This document shows, in pieces, positions 1-7,383 of a stretch of 64,000 bases of DNA; the stretch's first letter is position 1; each line of letters begins with the position of its first letter. The stretch spans positions 1 to 64,000 of the forward strand of contig CACWPM010000001.1 of the NCBI GenBank assembly GCA_902762795.1, written 5' to 3'. The DNA comes from Fibrobacter succinogenes. GTDB lineage: Bacteria; Fibrobacterota; Fibrobacteria; Fibrobacterales; Fibrobacteraceae. Both the position numbers and the translations under genes were made by a program. The notes below the pieces were generated by a model. That model saw nothing but the letters and a program-made list of their open reading frames with translations. It made no database searches and was not told the DNA's origin.

Positions 1-1
1 G

Positions 2-409
<408 letters not shown>

Positions 410-448
410 AACTTTTTAATTGCCAACTATCTCAAAGAAAAAAGAAAC

Positions 449-467
449 CCACCGGCGTAGCCGGTGG
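449..467. repeat. Subterminal palindrome of the IS200 element (transposase 3' side)
   Basis: Eight-base stem CCACCGGC/GCCGGTGG with loop GTA. It pairs in design with the palindrome at 1112-1130 and probably forms the end recognised by the transposase on the 3' side of its gene. Confidence 0.7.
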
Positions 468-547
468 TTCTTCATATGCGGGCCCTGCCCTAGGATACTA
501 GCCACGCGTCACGTCGCGTAACACGATCTGCCACTTGCGAGTTTTCC

Positions 548-1006
548 TTACCGGCCGCCCGTAAACGGGCTAAAGTTTTCCAAGCATTGTTCTCCGTACT
601 GGTCTTCCTTCAACTGATTTTGAATATACGCTGTTATCCTTGCCGTATTTTTACCAGTCGTGTCTACATAGTAACCGCGGCACCAAAATTCCCTGTTTCG
701 GTATTTGAACTGGAGTGATTTGTACTTTTCGTAGATCATCAGGCTACTTTTCCCTTTCAAGTACCCGACAAAACCCGAAACGCTCACTTTGGGCGGTATT
801 TCGACCAACATGTGAACGTGATCCGGACAAACCTCAGCCTCCAAAATATTGACCTGTTTCCATTCGCAAAGCTTTCTCAGGATCGCCCCGATATCAGCCC
901 TTTTCTCCCCATAAAAAGCCTTCCTTCTAAATTTGGGAGCAAACACAATATGATATTTACAGTTCCACGATGTATGAGCCAACGTGTTATTATTTCTATT
1001 ATTCAT
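548..1006 (-). CDS. tnpA: IS200-type Y1 transposase (TnpA)
   Basis: A 152-residue HUH-superfamily transposase, normal length for IS200. The HUH metal-binding motif is visible as DHVHML, with the conserved YHIVFAPKFRR start region and the IPPKVSVSGFVGYLKGKSS helix. The catalytic tyrosine probably lies in the C-terminal helix region around GYYVDTTGKN...YIQNQ. The enzyme cuts and rejoins single-stranded DNA at hairpin ends. The ATG at 1006 has AAAGGA six bases upstream. The frame is intact, so the copy may be active. There is no accompanying tnpB, which fits IS200 rather than IS605. Confidence 0.93.
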   Translation of the reverse strand: MNNRNNNTLAHTSWNCKYHIVFAPKFRRKAFYGEKRADIGAILRKLCEWKQVNILEAEVCPDHVHMLVEIPPKVSVSGFVGYLKGKSSLMIYEKYKSLQFKYRNREFWCRGYYVDTTGKNTARITAYIQNQLKEDQYGEQCLENFSPFTGGR

Positions 1007-1111
1007 TTGAAATCCTTTGATTTTATTGTTATGCAGTTGGCAGACCGCATATCAACAGTAATCAAAGGATTTCTTTTTCCCGAGGACGCAACGCCAGAAG
1101 GCTCTTTTGAA

Positions 1112-1130
1112 CCACCAGCCTAGCTGGTGG
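1112..1130. repeat. Subterminal palindrome of the IS200 element (transposase 5' side)
   Basis: Stem CCACCAGC/GCTGGTGG with loop CTA. It differs from the partner at 449-467 by a compensated base-pair change. In IS200 a hairpin at this end can also limit read-through into the transposase gene. Confidence 0.7.
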
Positions 1131-1146
1131 TTTTCGGTTATACAAA

Positions 1147-1174
1147 AATCCTACCCAACCGGGTAGGATTTTTT
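1147..1174 (+). terminator. Intrinsic terminator-like hairpin
   Basis: Ten-base stem AATCCTACCC/GGGTAGGATT with an AACC loop, followed by TTTT. It lies just beyond the IS200 element, so it may be the original nifH terminator displaced by the insertion, or an insulator for the pair of genes that follows. Confidence 0.6.
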
Positions 1175-1312
1175 GCAAATTTTTTACAAGAAATAGTGGG
1201 CCAAATCTCCGAAAAAAGCGTGTTAAAAATATAGAAGTCTCAAAAACTTCAAAAAAAGGTAACACTATATTGACGGATATAAAATTATATCCTATCTTCA
1301 AAGGAGATATAA

Positions 1313-1558
1313 ATGCCGACATTGCTTATCCTCTTCGGTCTTAGATTCTATTTTTATTCTAACGATCATGAACCGTTTCATATTCATGTAGAGAGTTCTG
1401 ATGGAATAGCGAAATTTGGAATCGAGAATGGAGAAGTTTTATTGGTAAAAAATGAAGAGCTAAAAATAAAGGATTTAAAATTAGCAGAGTCCATTATCGA
1501 AGAGAATAAGGAAATTTTTGAAAAGGAATGGAATCGCTTTTTGGGAAAGGATGCGTAA
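1313..1558 (+). CDS. DUF4160 family protein (possible toxin of a two-gene module)
   Basis: An 81-residue protein with the DUF4160 pattern: MPT start, a hydrophobic GLRFYFYSNDHEP segment, then FHIHVES, with His residues in the positions typical of the family. An AAAGGAG ribosome site lies seven bases before the ATG. The next gene encodes a DUF2442 protein and starts one base after this stop, or overlaps it by eight bases if the ATG at 1551 is used. DUF4160/DUF2442 pairs are commonly treated as putative toxin-antitoxin modules; that role is not demonstrated here. Confidence 0.75.
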   Translation: MPTLLILFGLRFYFYSNDHEPFHIHVESSDGIAKFGIENGEVLLVKNEELKIKDLKLAESIIEENKEIFEKEWNRFLGKDA

Positions 1559-1559
1559 T

Positions 1560-1961
1560 ATGCATAAAAGAAACATCGAAAGCGCTGAACTCGTGAGGGG
1601 CGGAATTTTGCTAACGGCAAAGGATGGGCGTACAGCCCTTTTGAGATTCCGTGACTCGGAACGACTTCGTTCTGCTAGTGCGGAACAACGTGCCGCTTTC
1701 AGATTGTCTTTTGGTGGCTTGCGCTGGGATGAAATAGACGAAGATTTATCTTACGATAGCATTTTTGAACCGCAAGCATATCCGTTGCGTGGCTCGGCGA
1801 AATTTAAATCGCTTAATATGTCCGAAGTGGCAAGACGGCTAGGAATACAGCAGTCGCTGATGGCTGCGTATATGAACGGTTCCAAAAAGCCGTCTGTGGA
1901 ACGTGAAAAACTTATTCGTGAAGAAATCCGTAAAATCGGGCGAGAACTTTTGGAAATTTGA
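1560..1961 (+). CDS. DUF2442 domain protein with C-terminal helix-turn-helix (possible antitoxin)
   Basis: About 133 residues. The first half fits DUF2442 (a LTAKDGRTALLRF strand region, then LSFGGLRWDEIDEDLSYDSI). The second half has a Cro/phage-like helix-turn-helix: MSEVARRLGIQQSLMAAYMNGSKKPS. That suggests a DNA-binding, self-regulating antitoxin for the DUF4160 gene just upstream. Starts at 1560 and 1551 are both possible; 1560 sits one base after the upstream stop and 1551 overlaps it, so either is translationally coupled. It converges on mnmA, nine bases away. Confidence 0.72.
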   Translation: MHKRNIESAELVRGGILLTAKDGRTALLRFRDSERLRSASAEQRAAFRLSFGGLRWDEIDEDLSYDSIFEPQAYPLRGSAKFKSLNMSEVARRLGIQQSLMAAYMNGSKKPSVEREKLIREEIRKIGRELLEI

Positions 1962-1970
1962 TCCGCCCTT

Positions 1971-3071
1971 TTACTTCCCGATGATTGCACTCGCGACCAC
2001 GCCTTTATCCGCGTACAGCACGAGCACTTGACCCGGTGCCGATGCAAATTGCGGTTCGTCAAACTGCACGCGAATCCTGCCGGCGGCGGTGTCGAGTTCC
2101 GTAATCCTAGCCGTTGCGCCTTTATGCCCGAGGCGAATATGTGCCGTGAGCGGTTGCTTTAAAAGCGGGGAAGTTTCCGAAACCATCAAGTTCAAGTCAA
2201 CGGCGAAAACATCGGTACAGTTCAAAGCGCTTCGCGGTCCAAGAATCACTTGATTGTGGTGTGCGTCAATCGCTACGACATAAAGCGGTTCCGCTTGCCC
2301 GCCGATGTTGAGCCCTTTGCGTTGCCCAATCGTGTAATGCACAATACCCTTGTGCTTCCCGAGAATCTTGCCGTTCACATCGATAAAATCTCCGGGAACG
2401 TTGTCGCTCTCCTCAAACAGCACGGAGTAATCGCCACACTCGATAAAGTCCTGGCTTTCGCGCTTTGTTGCAAAATCGTCCCAGCCGATTTCCTTCGCAA
2501 GCGCTTTCACGTCTGCTTTCTGCATTCCGCCGAGCGGGAAAATCACCGTAGAAAGTTGTTCTGCCGAGAGCCGCGATAAAAAATATGTTTGATCTTTATG
2601 CTCATCCAGTGCTTCGTACAGGAACGGAACATCGGGATTCTTGAAATCGAGTCGCGCGTAATGCCCCGTCGCAAAGTAATCGAAACCAATCCCGAGCCTG
2701 CGTGCAGCGTGTTGCAAAGCTCCGAATTTAATACTTTGGTTGCAACGGACGCACGGATTCGGCGTTCGACCCGCGCGGTATTCTGCACGGAAATAGTCGA
2801 GAACTTCACGCTTGTAATCTTCGGCGACCGGAACAACGTAATGCGGAATTCCGAGACGCTCGGCAACAAGCTTTGCTTCTTCGATATTCTTGTCTTCGCT
2901 CGGGCCGTAGCAACCTTCGCGCCCTTCAACCGCTGGCATTTTTACGGAGCCGTCCCACGTCGCCATCGTCATGCCGATCACATCGTAGCCTTGCTTTTTC
3001 AATAAATACGCCGAAAGGGCGGAATCCACACCGCCCGATAATCCTACAGCGACACGCTTTTTTTCAGACAT
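1971..3071 (-). CDS. mnmA: tRNA-specific 2-thiouridylase MnmA
   Basis: A 366-residue ATP-dependent tRNA thiolase that puts sulfur on U34 of the Glu, Gln and Lys tRNAs. The PP-loop SGGVDS is at residues 12-17 and the FATGHYAR substrate-loop region near 133-140. The cysteines are unusual: C107 and C110 form a CxxC (NPCVRCN), where the E. coli enzyme has DxxC, and the third Cys (C212, ESQDFIECGDY) is shifted from the usual SxxICF context. CxxC plus a distal Cys is the pattern associated with [4Fe-4S]-dependent U34 thiolases, so this may be an iron-sulfur type. The C-terminal beta-barrel domain is present. Monocistronic by its surroundings. Confidence 0.95.
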   Translation of the reverse strand: MSEKKRVAVGLSGGVDSALSAYLLKKQGYDVIGMTMATWDGSVKMPAVEGREGCYGPSEDKNIEEAKLVAERLGIPHYVVPVAEDYKREVLDYFRAEYRAGRTPNPCVRCNQSIKFGALQHAARRLGIGFDYFATGHYARLDFKNPDVPFLYEALDEHKDQTYFLSRLSAEQLSTVIFPLGGMQKADVKALAKEIGWDDFATKRESQDFIECGDYSVLFEESDNVPGDFIDVNGKILGKHKGIVHYTIGQRKGLNIGGQAEPLYVVAIDAHHNQVILGPRSALNCTDVFAVDLNLMVSETSPLLKQPLTAHIRLGHKGATARITELDTAAGRIRVQFDEPQFASAPGQVLVLYADKGVVASAIIGK

Positions 3072-3124
3072 TTTGTTGCCTTGTTATAACTTTATTCGTT
3101 AATTTTTGAGTTTTTCCCTTTTAC

Positions 3125-3288
3125 GTCATCCTCCGAAGGAGGAACCATAATTTTCATATATGCGATAAACGAATGCAAATAGAACTGTATGGATCCTCTA
3201 CGCAAATGCAATCCAAGAAATAATGGTTTTCCTCCCAAATGTAGATACAAGAAATTATGGTTCCCCTACGCTTCGCTTCGAGGATGAC
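3125..3288. repeat. Long inverted repeat
   Basis: The left arm (3125-3153) reads GTCATCCTC...GGAACCATAATTT. The right arm (3252-3288) is its reverse complement with a few extra bases (AAATTATGGTTCCCC...CGAGGATGAC). About 100 bases separate the arms. The outer GTCATCCTC(G)AAG part matches the dispersed element also seen at 15476, 19913 and 60334, so this is probably two copies in opposite orientation or a small palindromic element. Confidence 0.6.
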
Positions 3289-3353
3289 AAGGTCGAGGAA
3301 GACAGCTTTGAGGATGGCTCCAAGATGACAATGCGTTGTCCAAAACACAAACA

Positions 3354-3391
3354 AACGCTAGGAAGGCGAATGGAACCTTCTAGCGTTTTTC
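3354..3391. terminator. Hairpin with CGAATGGAA loop followed by T run
   Basis: Stem AACGCTAGGAAGG/CCTTCTAGCGTT with one bulged G and loop CGAATGGAA, then TTTTT on the + strand. It is usable as a rho-independent terminator and is also T-rich on the other strand. The loop is repeated exactly in the neighbouring hairpin at 3433-3451. Confidence 0.6.
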
Positions 3392-3432
3392 ACTCAATAA
3401 TGTGTCTTCTTAATGTTTTTCGGTTTCTACTG

Positions 3433-3451
3433 CGTGGCGAATGGAACCACG
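3433..3451. repeat. Second hairpin with identical CGAATGGAA loop
   Basis: Five-base stem CGTGG/CCACG enclosing the same nine-base loop CGAATGGAA as the hairpin at 3354-3391, but with an unrelated stem. No T run follows. Confidence 0.5.
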
Positions 3452-3661
3452 AAGCACTTACCGAACAAAATTAGACGAGAGAGGAGAGACTAGAGACGAG
3501 AGAAATGTTTTATCGCACGAAGTGCCATTATTATACTATCGTCTTTGGACAAGCCCCAAATGCTGGGCTCAGTTATAGGTCTGCAAGCAGCCCTGCAACA
3601 TTCGCCTTTAGCATTTGTCGTCTGTAGCCGCAAAGCGGCGTTCTTTCGTCTGATAAACCAC

Positions 3662-4594
3662 TTAGTCAGCGAAGAGCGGAGTAGAGAGGTAGCGGTCGCC
3701 ACTATCCGGGAGGAGTGCGACAATCGTCTTGCCCTTGTTTTCCGGGCGCTTTGCAAGTTCAATTGCGGCATGCAAAGCAGCGCCAGAAGAAATACCCACG
3801 AGGATGCCTTCAGCCTTGGCGATTGCCTTACCGGAGGCAAATGCGTCTTCGTTCTTGACCGGGAGCACTTCGTCATAGACGGAGGTGTTCAAGGTATCAG
3901 GAACAAATCCTGCGCCAATGCCCTGAATCTTGTGCGGACCAGCAACACCCTTGGAAAGCACCGGAGAAGATTCCGGTTCGACAGCGACAACCTTCACGTT
4001 AGGATTCTTAGACTTGAGATATTCACCAACGCCCGTGACCGTTCCGCCAGTACCGACACCAGCGACGAAAATATCGACCTTGCCGTCCGTGTCTTCCCAG
4101 ATTTCCGGACCCGTCGTAGCCTTGTGAGCAGCCGGGTTTGCCGGGTTCACGAACTGTCCCGGAATGAAGCTGTCCTTGATTTCGGCGGCGAGTTCGTTAG
4201 CGCGGGCGATTGCCCCCTTCATGCCCTTGGCGCCTTCGGTGAGGACGATTTCTGCACCGTAAGCCTTGATGAGCTGGCGACGTTCGACACTCATGGTTTC
4301 CGGCATCACGATGATGATGCGGTAGCCGCGAGCGGCAGCGACAGAAGCAAGACCGATACCCGTGTTACCAGAAGTCGGTTCGATAATCACGGAACCCGGT
4401 TTGAGCTTGCCAGCAGCTTCGGCTTCGTCAATCATGGCCTTGGCAATACGATCCTTCACAGAACCGGCAGGGTTGAAGTATTCGAGCTTTGCCACAATCT
4501 TTGCCTGGAGATTGTTTTCCTTTTCGATGTGGGAAAGTTCGAGGAGCGGGGTATGACCGATAAGCTGGTCAGCAGAAGCGTAAATTTTTGACAT
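3662..4594 (-). CDS. cysK: Cysteine synthase (O-acetylserine sulfhydrylase)
   Basis: A 310-residue PLP enzyme that joins O-acetylserine and sulfide to make cysteine in the cytoplasm. K47 in NPAGSVKDR is the PLP-binding lysine, and the substrate loop TSGNTGIG, the phosphate-binding [10 protein letters not shown] and the C-terminal GISSGAA segment all match the CysK/CysM fold. Length is normal. It lies 25 bases behind metY on the same strand, so both are probably cotranscribed from the promoter upstream of metY and share control by the leader peptide described there. Confidence 0.95.
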   Translation of the reverse strand: MSKIYASADQLIGHTPLLELSHIEKENNLQAKIVAKLEYFNPAGSVKDRIAKAMIDEAEAAGKLKPGSVIIEPTSGNTGIGLASVAAARGYRIIIVMPETMSVERRQLIKAYGAEIVLTEGAKGMKGAIARANELAAEIKDSFIPGQFVNPANPAAHKATTGPEIWEDTDGKVDIFVAGVGTGGTVTGVGEYLKSKNPNVKVVAVEPESSPVLSKGVAGPHKIQGIGAGFVPDTLNTSVYDEVLPVKNEDAFASGKAIAKAEGILVGISSGAALHAAIELAKRPENKGKTIVALLPDSGDRYLSTPLFAD

Positions 4595-4619
4595 GGTAGA
4601 ATCCTTTTGTTATTTATAA

Positions 4620-5906
4620 TTAAATCTGGTCCAGAGCCTGTGCGAGGTCGTTGATGATGTCTTCGTAGTGTTCCGTACCGATGGAGAGACGGATAGTTGC
4701 CGGAGAGATGCCTGCTGCGGCGAGTTCTTCCGGAGTGAGTTCCGAGTGGGTCGTGGTATACGGGTGAACAACGAGGCTCTTCACGTCGGCGACGTTTGCG
4801 AGCAGGCTGAAGATCTTGAGGCTGTCGATGAACTTGAAGGCTTCTGCCTGGCCTCCCTTCACGTCGAACGTGAAGATGGAGCCGCCACCGTTCGGGAAGT
4901 ACTTGGTGTAAAGTTCATGCTGCGGATGATCCTTGAAGCTCGGGTGGTTGACCTTTGCAACCTTCGGGTGCTTCGAGAGGAATTCGAGAACCTTCTTGGT
5001 GTTTTCCACGTGACGGTCAAGGCGGAGCGAAAGCGTTTCGGTGCCCTGCAAGAGGAGGAATGCATTGAATGGGGAAATTGCTGCACCTTCGTCGCGGAGA
5101 AGAATAGCGCGGATGTAAACGATGTAAGCTGCTGCGCCGGCTGCTGCCGTGAAAGGCACGCCGTAGCTCGGGTTCACTTCGGTGAACTGCGGGAACTTGC
5201 CAGATGCAGCCCAGTCGAACTTGCCACCGTCCACAATCACGCCACCGAGAGTCGTACCGTGGCCGCCGATGAACTTCGTTGCGGAGTGAACGACGATGTC
5301 GGCACCGTGTTCAATCGGGCGAATCAGATACGGCGTACCGAAGGTATTGTCGATCACGACAGGAATCTTGTTCTTGTGAGCGAGTTCAGAGATGGCTTCG
5401 ATATCCGGGATGTCGGAATTCGGATTGCCGAGCGTTTCAATGAAGACGAGCTTCGTGTTGGACTTGATAGCGCCTTCGACTTCCTTGAGGTTGTGAACGT
5501 CGACAAAAGTCGTTTCAATGCCGAACTTGCTGAGCGTATGCTCCAAGAGGTTGTAAGTACCGCCGTAGATGGAACGCTGAGCGACCACGTGGTCACCCTT
5601 GCGGGCGAGAGCCGTGATGGCGTAAGTAAGAGCGGCTGCACCAGAAGCGACTGCGAGACCTGCGATACCGCCTTCGAGAGCTGCGATACGCTTTTCAAAA
5701 ACGTCCTGCGTGGTGTTGGTGAGGCGACCGTAAATGTTACCTGCATCCTTCAGGTGGAAACGGTCAGAAGCGTGCTGAGCGTTGTGGAACACGTAAGAGG
5801 TGGTCTGGTATATAGGAACTGCGCGAGAATCGGTTGCGGGGTCTGCCTGTTCCTGGCCAACGTGGAGCTGAAGAGTTTCAAAATGGAGCTTATTCTGAGT
5901 CGTCAT
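4620..5906 (-). CDS. metY: O-acetylhomoserine sulfhydrylase (Cys/Met metabolism PLP enzyme)
   Basis: About 428 residues, the usual MetY length, making homocysteine from O-acetylhomoserine and sulfide. The N-terminus FETLQLHVGQEQADPATDSR and the YQTTSYVF segment are typical, the PLP lysine is in SATKFIGGHGTT, and RLSIGTEHYEDI closes the protein. A longer frame back to 5948 is open, but the ATG at 5906 has AGGA ten bases upstream and begins at the conserved sequence, so I chose it. The 5' region is long and structured and encodes a small Cys-containing peptide. An O-acetylserine activity is also possible in this family. Confidence 0.93.
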   Translation of the reverse strand: MTTQNKLHFETLQLHVGQEQADPATDSRAVPIYQTTSYVFHNAQHASDRFHLKDAGNIYGRLTNTTQDVFEKRIAALEGGIAGLAVASGAAALTYAITALARKGDHVVAQRSIYGGTYNLLEHTLSKFGIETTFVDVHNLKEVEGAIKSNTKLVFIETLGNPNSDIPDIEAISELAHKNKIPVVIDNTFGTPYLIRPIEHGADIVVHSATKFIGGHGTTLGGVIVDGGKFDWAASGKFPQFTEVNPSYGVPFTAAAGAAAYIVYIRAILLRDEGAAISPFNAFLLLQGTETLSLRLDRHVENTKKVLEFLSKHPKVAKVNHPSFKDHPQHELYTKYFPNGGGSIFTFDVKGGQAEAFKFIDSLKIFSLLANVADVKSLVVHPYTTTHSELTPEELAAAGISPATIRLSIGTEHYEDIINDLAQALDQI

Positions 5907-6100
5907 ATTATTTAAATCCTTTTGAGCGCTTGGCGCGAAGTTTCGCAATCGCCCGATCGTTTTGTTACTGTTGGCGTCGGGCGACGCGATTGTTAATAGG
6001 TTTGCTCAATCCTGAGCGTTAAATTTTGGCGGTATTAGGCCCGCCCGCCTTCAGCTTGGTTACACATTCGACATCGCATAGCAAAATCCTCCAGGCTTTT
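5907..6100 (-). promoter_or_regulatory. Structured leader of metY-cysK with hairpins after a leader peptide
   Basis: About 190 bases separate a well-formed short peptide gene (6035-6079) from metY. Between them lie several possible stems: a five-base GGCGG/CCGCC pair that overlaps the end of the peptide gene; GCTCA/TGAGC near 6010; an eight-base pair 5949-5956 with 5977-5984 (TCGCCCGA/TCGGGCGA); and GCGC/GCGC at 5926-5936, directly before the metY ribosome site. The GC-rich end of the peptide gene (GGCGGGCGGGCC) can also pair with GCCCGACGCC further down, competing with the eight-base stem. That is the layout expected for attenuation or translational control. It does not resemble the SAM or SAH riboswitch consensus sequences I know. 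Confidence 0.5.
6035..6079 (-). CDS. Putative Cys-containing leader peptide upstream of metY-cysK
   Basis: A 14-codon frame encodes MRCRMCNQAEGGRA and ends in TAA. It has a strong ribosome site, GGAGG at 6088-6092, eight bases before the ATG. It includes two Cys and two Met codons in its first six. Its position in the 5' leader of an operon making homocysteine and cysteine suggests that ribosome stalling on Cys (or Met) codons reports amino-acid supply to the hairpins downstream. Cys-codon leader peptides that attenuate sulfur genes are known in mycobacteria; I do not recognise this one. Translation is inferred only from the start site and context. Confidence 0.55.
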   Translation of the reverse strand: MRCRMCNQAEGGRA

Positions 6101-6196
6101 CCTTTTCGGGGAGCCTCGTTCGTTTGACGTGCATAATTTAAAAACTAATTCCTACCATTCCAATAGGAAAAGACGGTGAATTATAATTTTTTTCAA

Positions 6197-6225
6197 GAAA
6201 AAAGCCTTTCTCATAGAGAAAGGCT
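6197..6225 (-). terminator. Intrinsic terminator of the radical SAM operon
   Basis: Ten-base stem AGCCTTTCTC/GAGAAAGGCT with a three-base loop, followed on the minus strand by a run of T. It lies about 65 bases after the stop of the radical SAM gene, so it ends that transcript before the metY promoter region. Confidence 0.8.
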
Positions 6226-6288
6226 ATAACAAGACAATGATTTTTATAATAACTAAAGTTTTTTAGCGCAAAAAGCCGTTTTTAGCAC

Positions 6289-7380
6289 TCAAACTCCAGC
6301 CGCTTCTAGACGTTTTACATGACAGTAGGCCAACTCTCCAGTCTTTTCATCACGGAGGTGAAGGCTAGAACCTTCGCAATAACGCCAGTACTTGCAATCC
6401 TTGCACTCGCCAGTCCTGGCCCAATTACGGTCACGCATTACCTGGTAACGGTTCTGCCACACATCCCAAATATCATCTTTATAGATATTTCCCTGGATAT
6501 AGTCGCCGCGCAGGCTCGGACATGCCGAAATGCTCCCGTCGCAAAGCACGGATGCGATGTTCACACCCGCCCAGCAAAAGAATGGACTGTCGCGAACGAC
6601 TTTTTCGTAACTGCCGAGGAAAGCCTCACAATCATAATTCACGCTGATGAGATTAGCCTTTTTCGCTTCACGAATAAATTCAAACACCTGTCGGAATTCT
6701 TGATTCGTAAGCTGGAAAAGCGGATTGTCCTTCGCACGCCCCTTCGGGAAAACATTCGAGACTCGCCAGCGCTTCACGCCAAGATTTACGAGCAAATTAA
6801 AAATCTGCGGCAATTCCTTGAGGTTTTTGCGGTTCACACACGTCATGACATCGAAAACGATGCCATCGGTATGCGCCGCCATGTTGATAGCGCGCACGGC
6901 ACGTTCAAAGCTGTGCGGATTGCCACGGAAATGGTTATGGTTTTCTTGAAGCCCGTCAAGGCTAATCGTAAGCGACTTCAACCCGGCATTCAAGAGCTTC
7001 GTATAACGCTCAGGCGTTAACGCTAGCCCATTCGTCACCATGCCCCAAGGATAACCGCGAGCCTTGATTTCCTTACCGCATTCTTCGAGGTCCGGTCGCA
7101 TCAAAGGTTCGCCGCCGGTAATCACGACGGCAAATTCCTTGGGATCGATATGTGGTGCAAGCCGGTCCAAGACCTGCATAAAATCTTCACAAGGCATGTC
7201 AGGGATAGCATCCGCAATACAATCGCTTCCGCAATGCAGGCAATGTAAATTGCAGCGCAAAGTACATTCCCAGAAAAAATATGTCAGCGGGTGCGCCTTG
7301 ATTTCCCTATGACGATAAAAGCGATGCGCTTCAAGCGCAATTTTCTTCTTTAGACCGAGTTGCACGATTTTTTTTACCAC
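6289..7380 (-). CDS. Radical SAM/SPASM enzyme of a radical SAM-lipoprotein system
   Basis: 363 residues. The radical SAM cluster motif is C43xxxC47xxC50 (CNLHCLHC), with a further Cys at 39, then ITGGEPLMRP and SLDGLQ as expected for the SAM-binding barrel. The C-terminal part has SPASM-type cysteines (CWAGVN, CDGSISACPS, CKDCKYWRYC) for extra iron-sulfur clusters, as in peptide-modifying enzymes. The GTG start lies three bases after the stop of the lipoprotein gene upstream, so the two are coupled. It fits, from memory, the family called rSAM/lipoprotein system enzyme (TIGR04133), known from Bacteroides and Fibrobacter. The likely substrates are the neighbouring lipoproteins; the modification is unknown. 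Confidence 0.85.
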   Translation of the reverse strand: MVKKIVQLGLKKKIALEAHRFYRHREIKAHPLTYFFWECTLRCNLHCLHCGSDCIADAIPDMPCEDFMQVLDRLAPHIDPKEFAVVITGGEPLMRPDLEECGKEIKARGYPWGMVTNGLALTPERYTKLLNAGLKSLTISLDGLQENHNHFRGNPHSFERAVRAINMAAHTDGIVFDVMTCVNRKNLKELPQIFNLLVNLGVKRWRVSNVFPKGRAKDNPLFQLTNQEFRQVFEFIREAKKANLISVNYDCEAFLGSYEKVVRDSPFFCWAGVNIASVLCDGSISACPSLRGDYIQGNIYKDDIWDVWQNRYQVMRDRNWARTGECKDCKYWRYCEGSSLHLRDEKTGELAYCHVKRLEAAGV

Positions 7381-7383
7381 CTA

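Larger units (their letters stand above)
441..1140 (-). mobile_element. IS200-type insertion sequence (IS200/IS605 family)
   Basis: A single Y1-type transposase gene occupies almost all of about 700 bases, the usual size for IS200. Subterminal palindromes of nearly identical design lie outside the gene on both sides: CCACCGGC-GTA-GCCGGTGG (449-467) and CCACCAGC-CTA-GCTGGTGG (1112-1130). Such hairpins are what the Y1 transposase recognises in single-stranded DNA. No inverted terminal repeats or target duplication are expected. The exact cleavage sites cannot be fixed by eye, so the limits are approximate. It sits directly downstream of nifH. Confidence 0.85.
3072..3661. other. 590-base spacer with inverted repeats and hairpins, no convincing gene
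   Basis: No open frame here looks coding. The stretch holds a long inverted repeat (3125-3288), a terminator-like hairpin (3354-3391) and a second hairpin with the same nine-base loop (3433-3451). It ends in purine-rich GAGAGAGGAGAGAC sequence and a segment near 3580 (CTGCAAGCAG, then CATTCGCCTTT) that resembles pieces of the spacers near 20,160 and 52,820. It looks like a collection point for small repeats between mnmA and cysK. Confidence 0.6.

Noticed and set aside
812-1123. Open frame on the + strand across the transposase gene
   Set aside because: It is antisense to the well-supported IS200 transposase and has no ribosome site.
3223-3474. 83-codon + strand frame between mnmA and cysK
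   Set aside because: It runs through the inverted repeat and two hairpins and has no ribosome site.
5907-6180. SAM riboswitch upstream of metY
   Set aside because: Conserved core elements of the SAM-I, SAM-II or SAH classes were looked for by eye and not found; a peptide-coding leader explains the region better.
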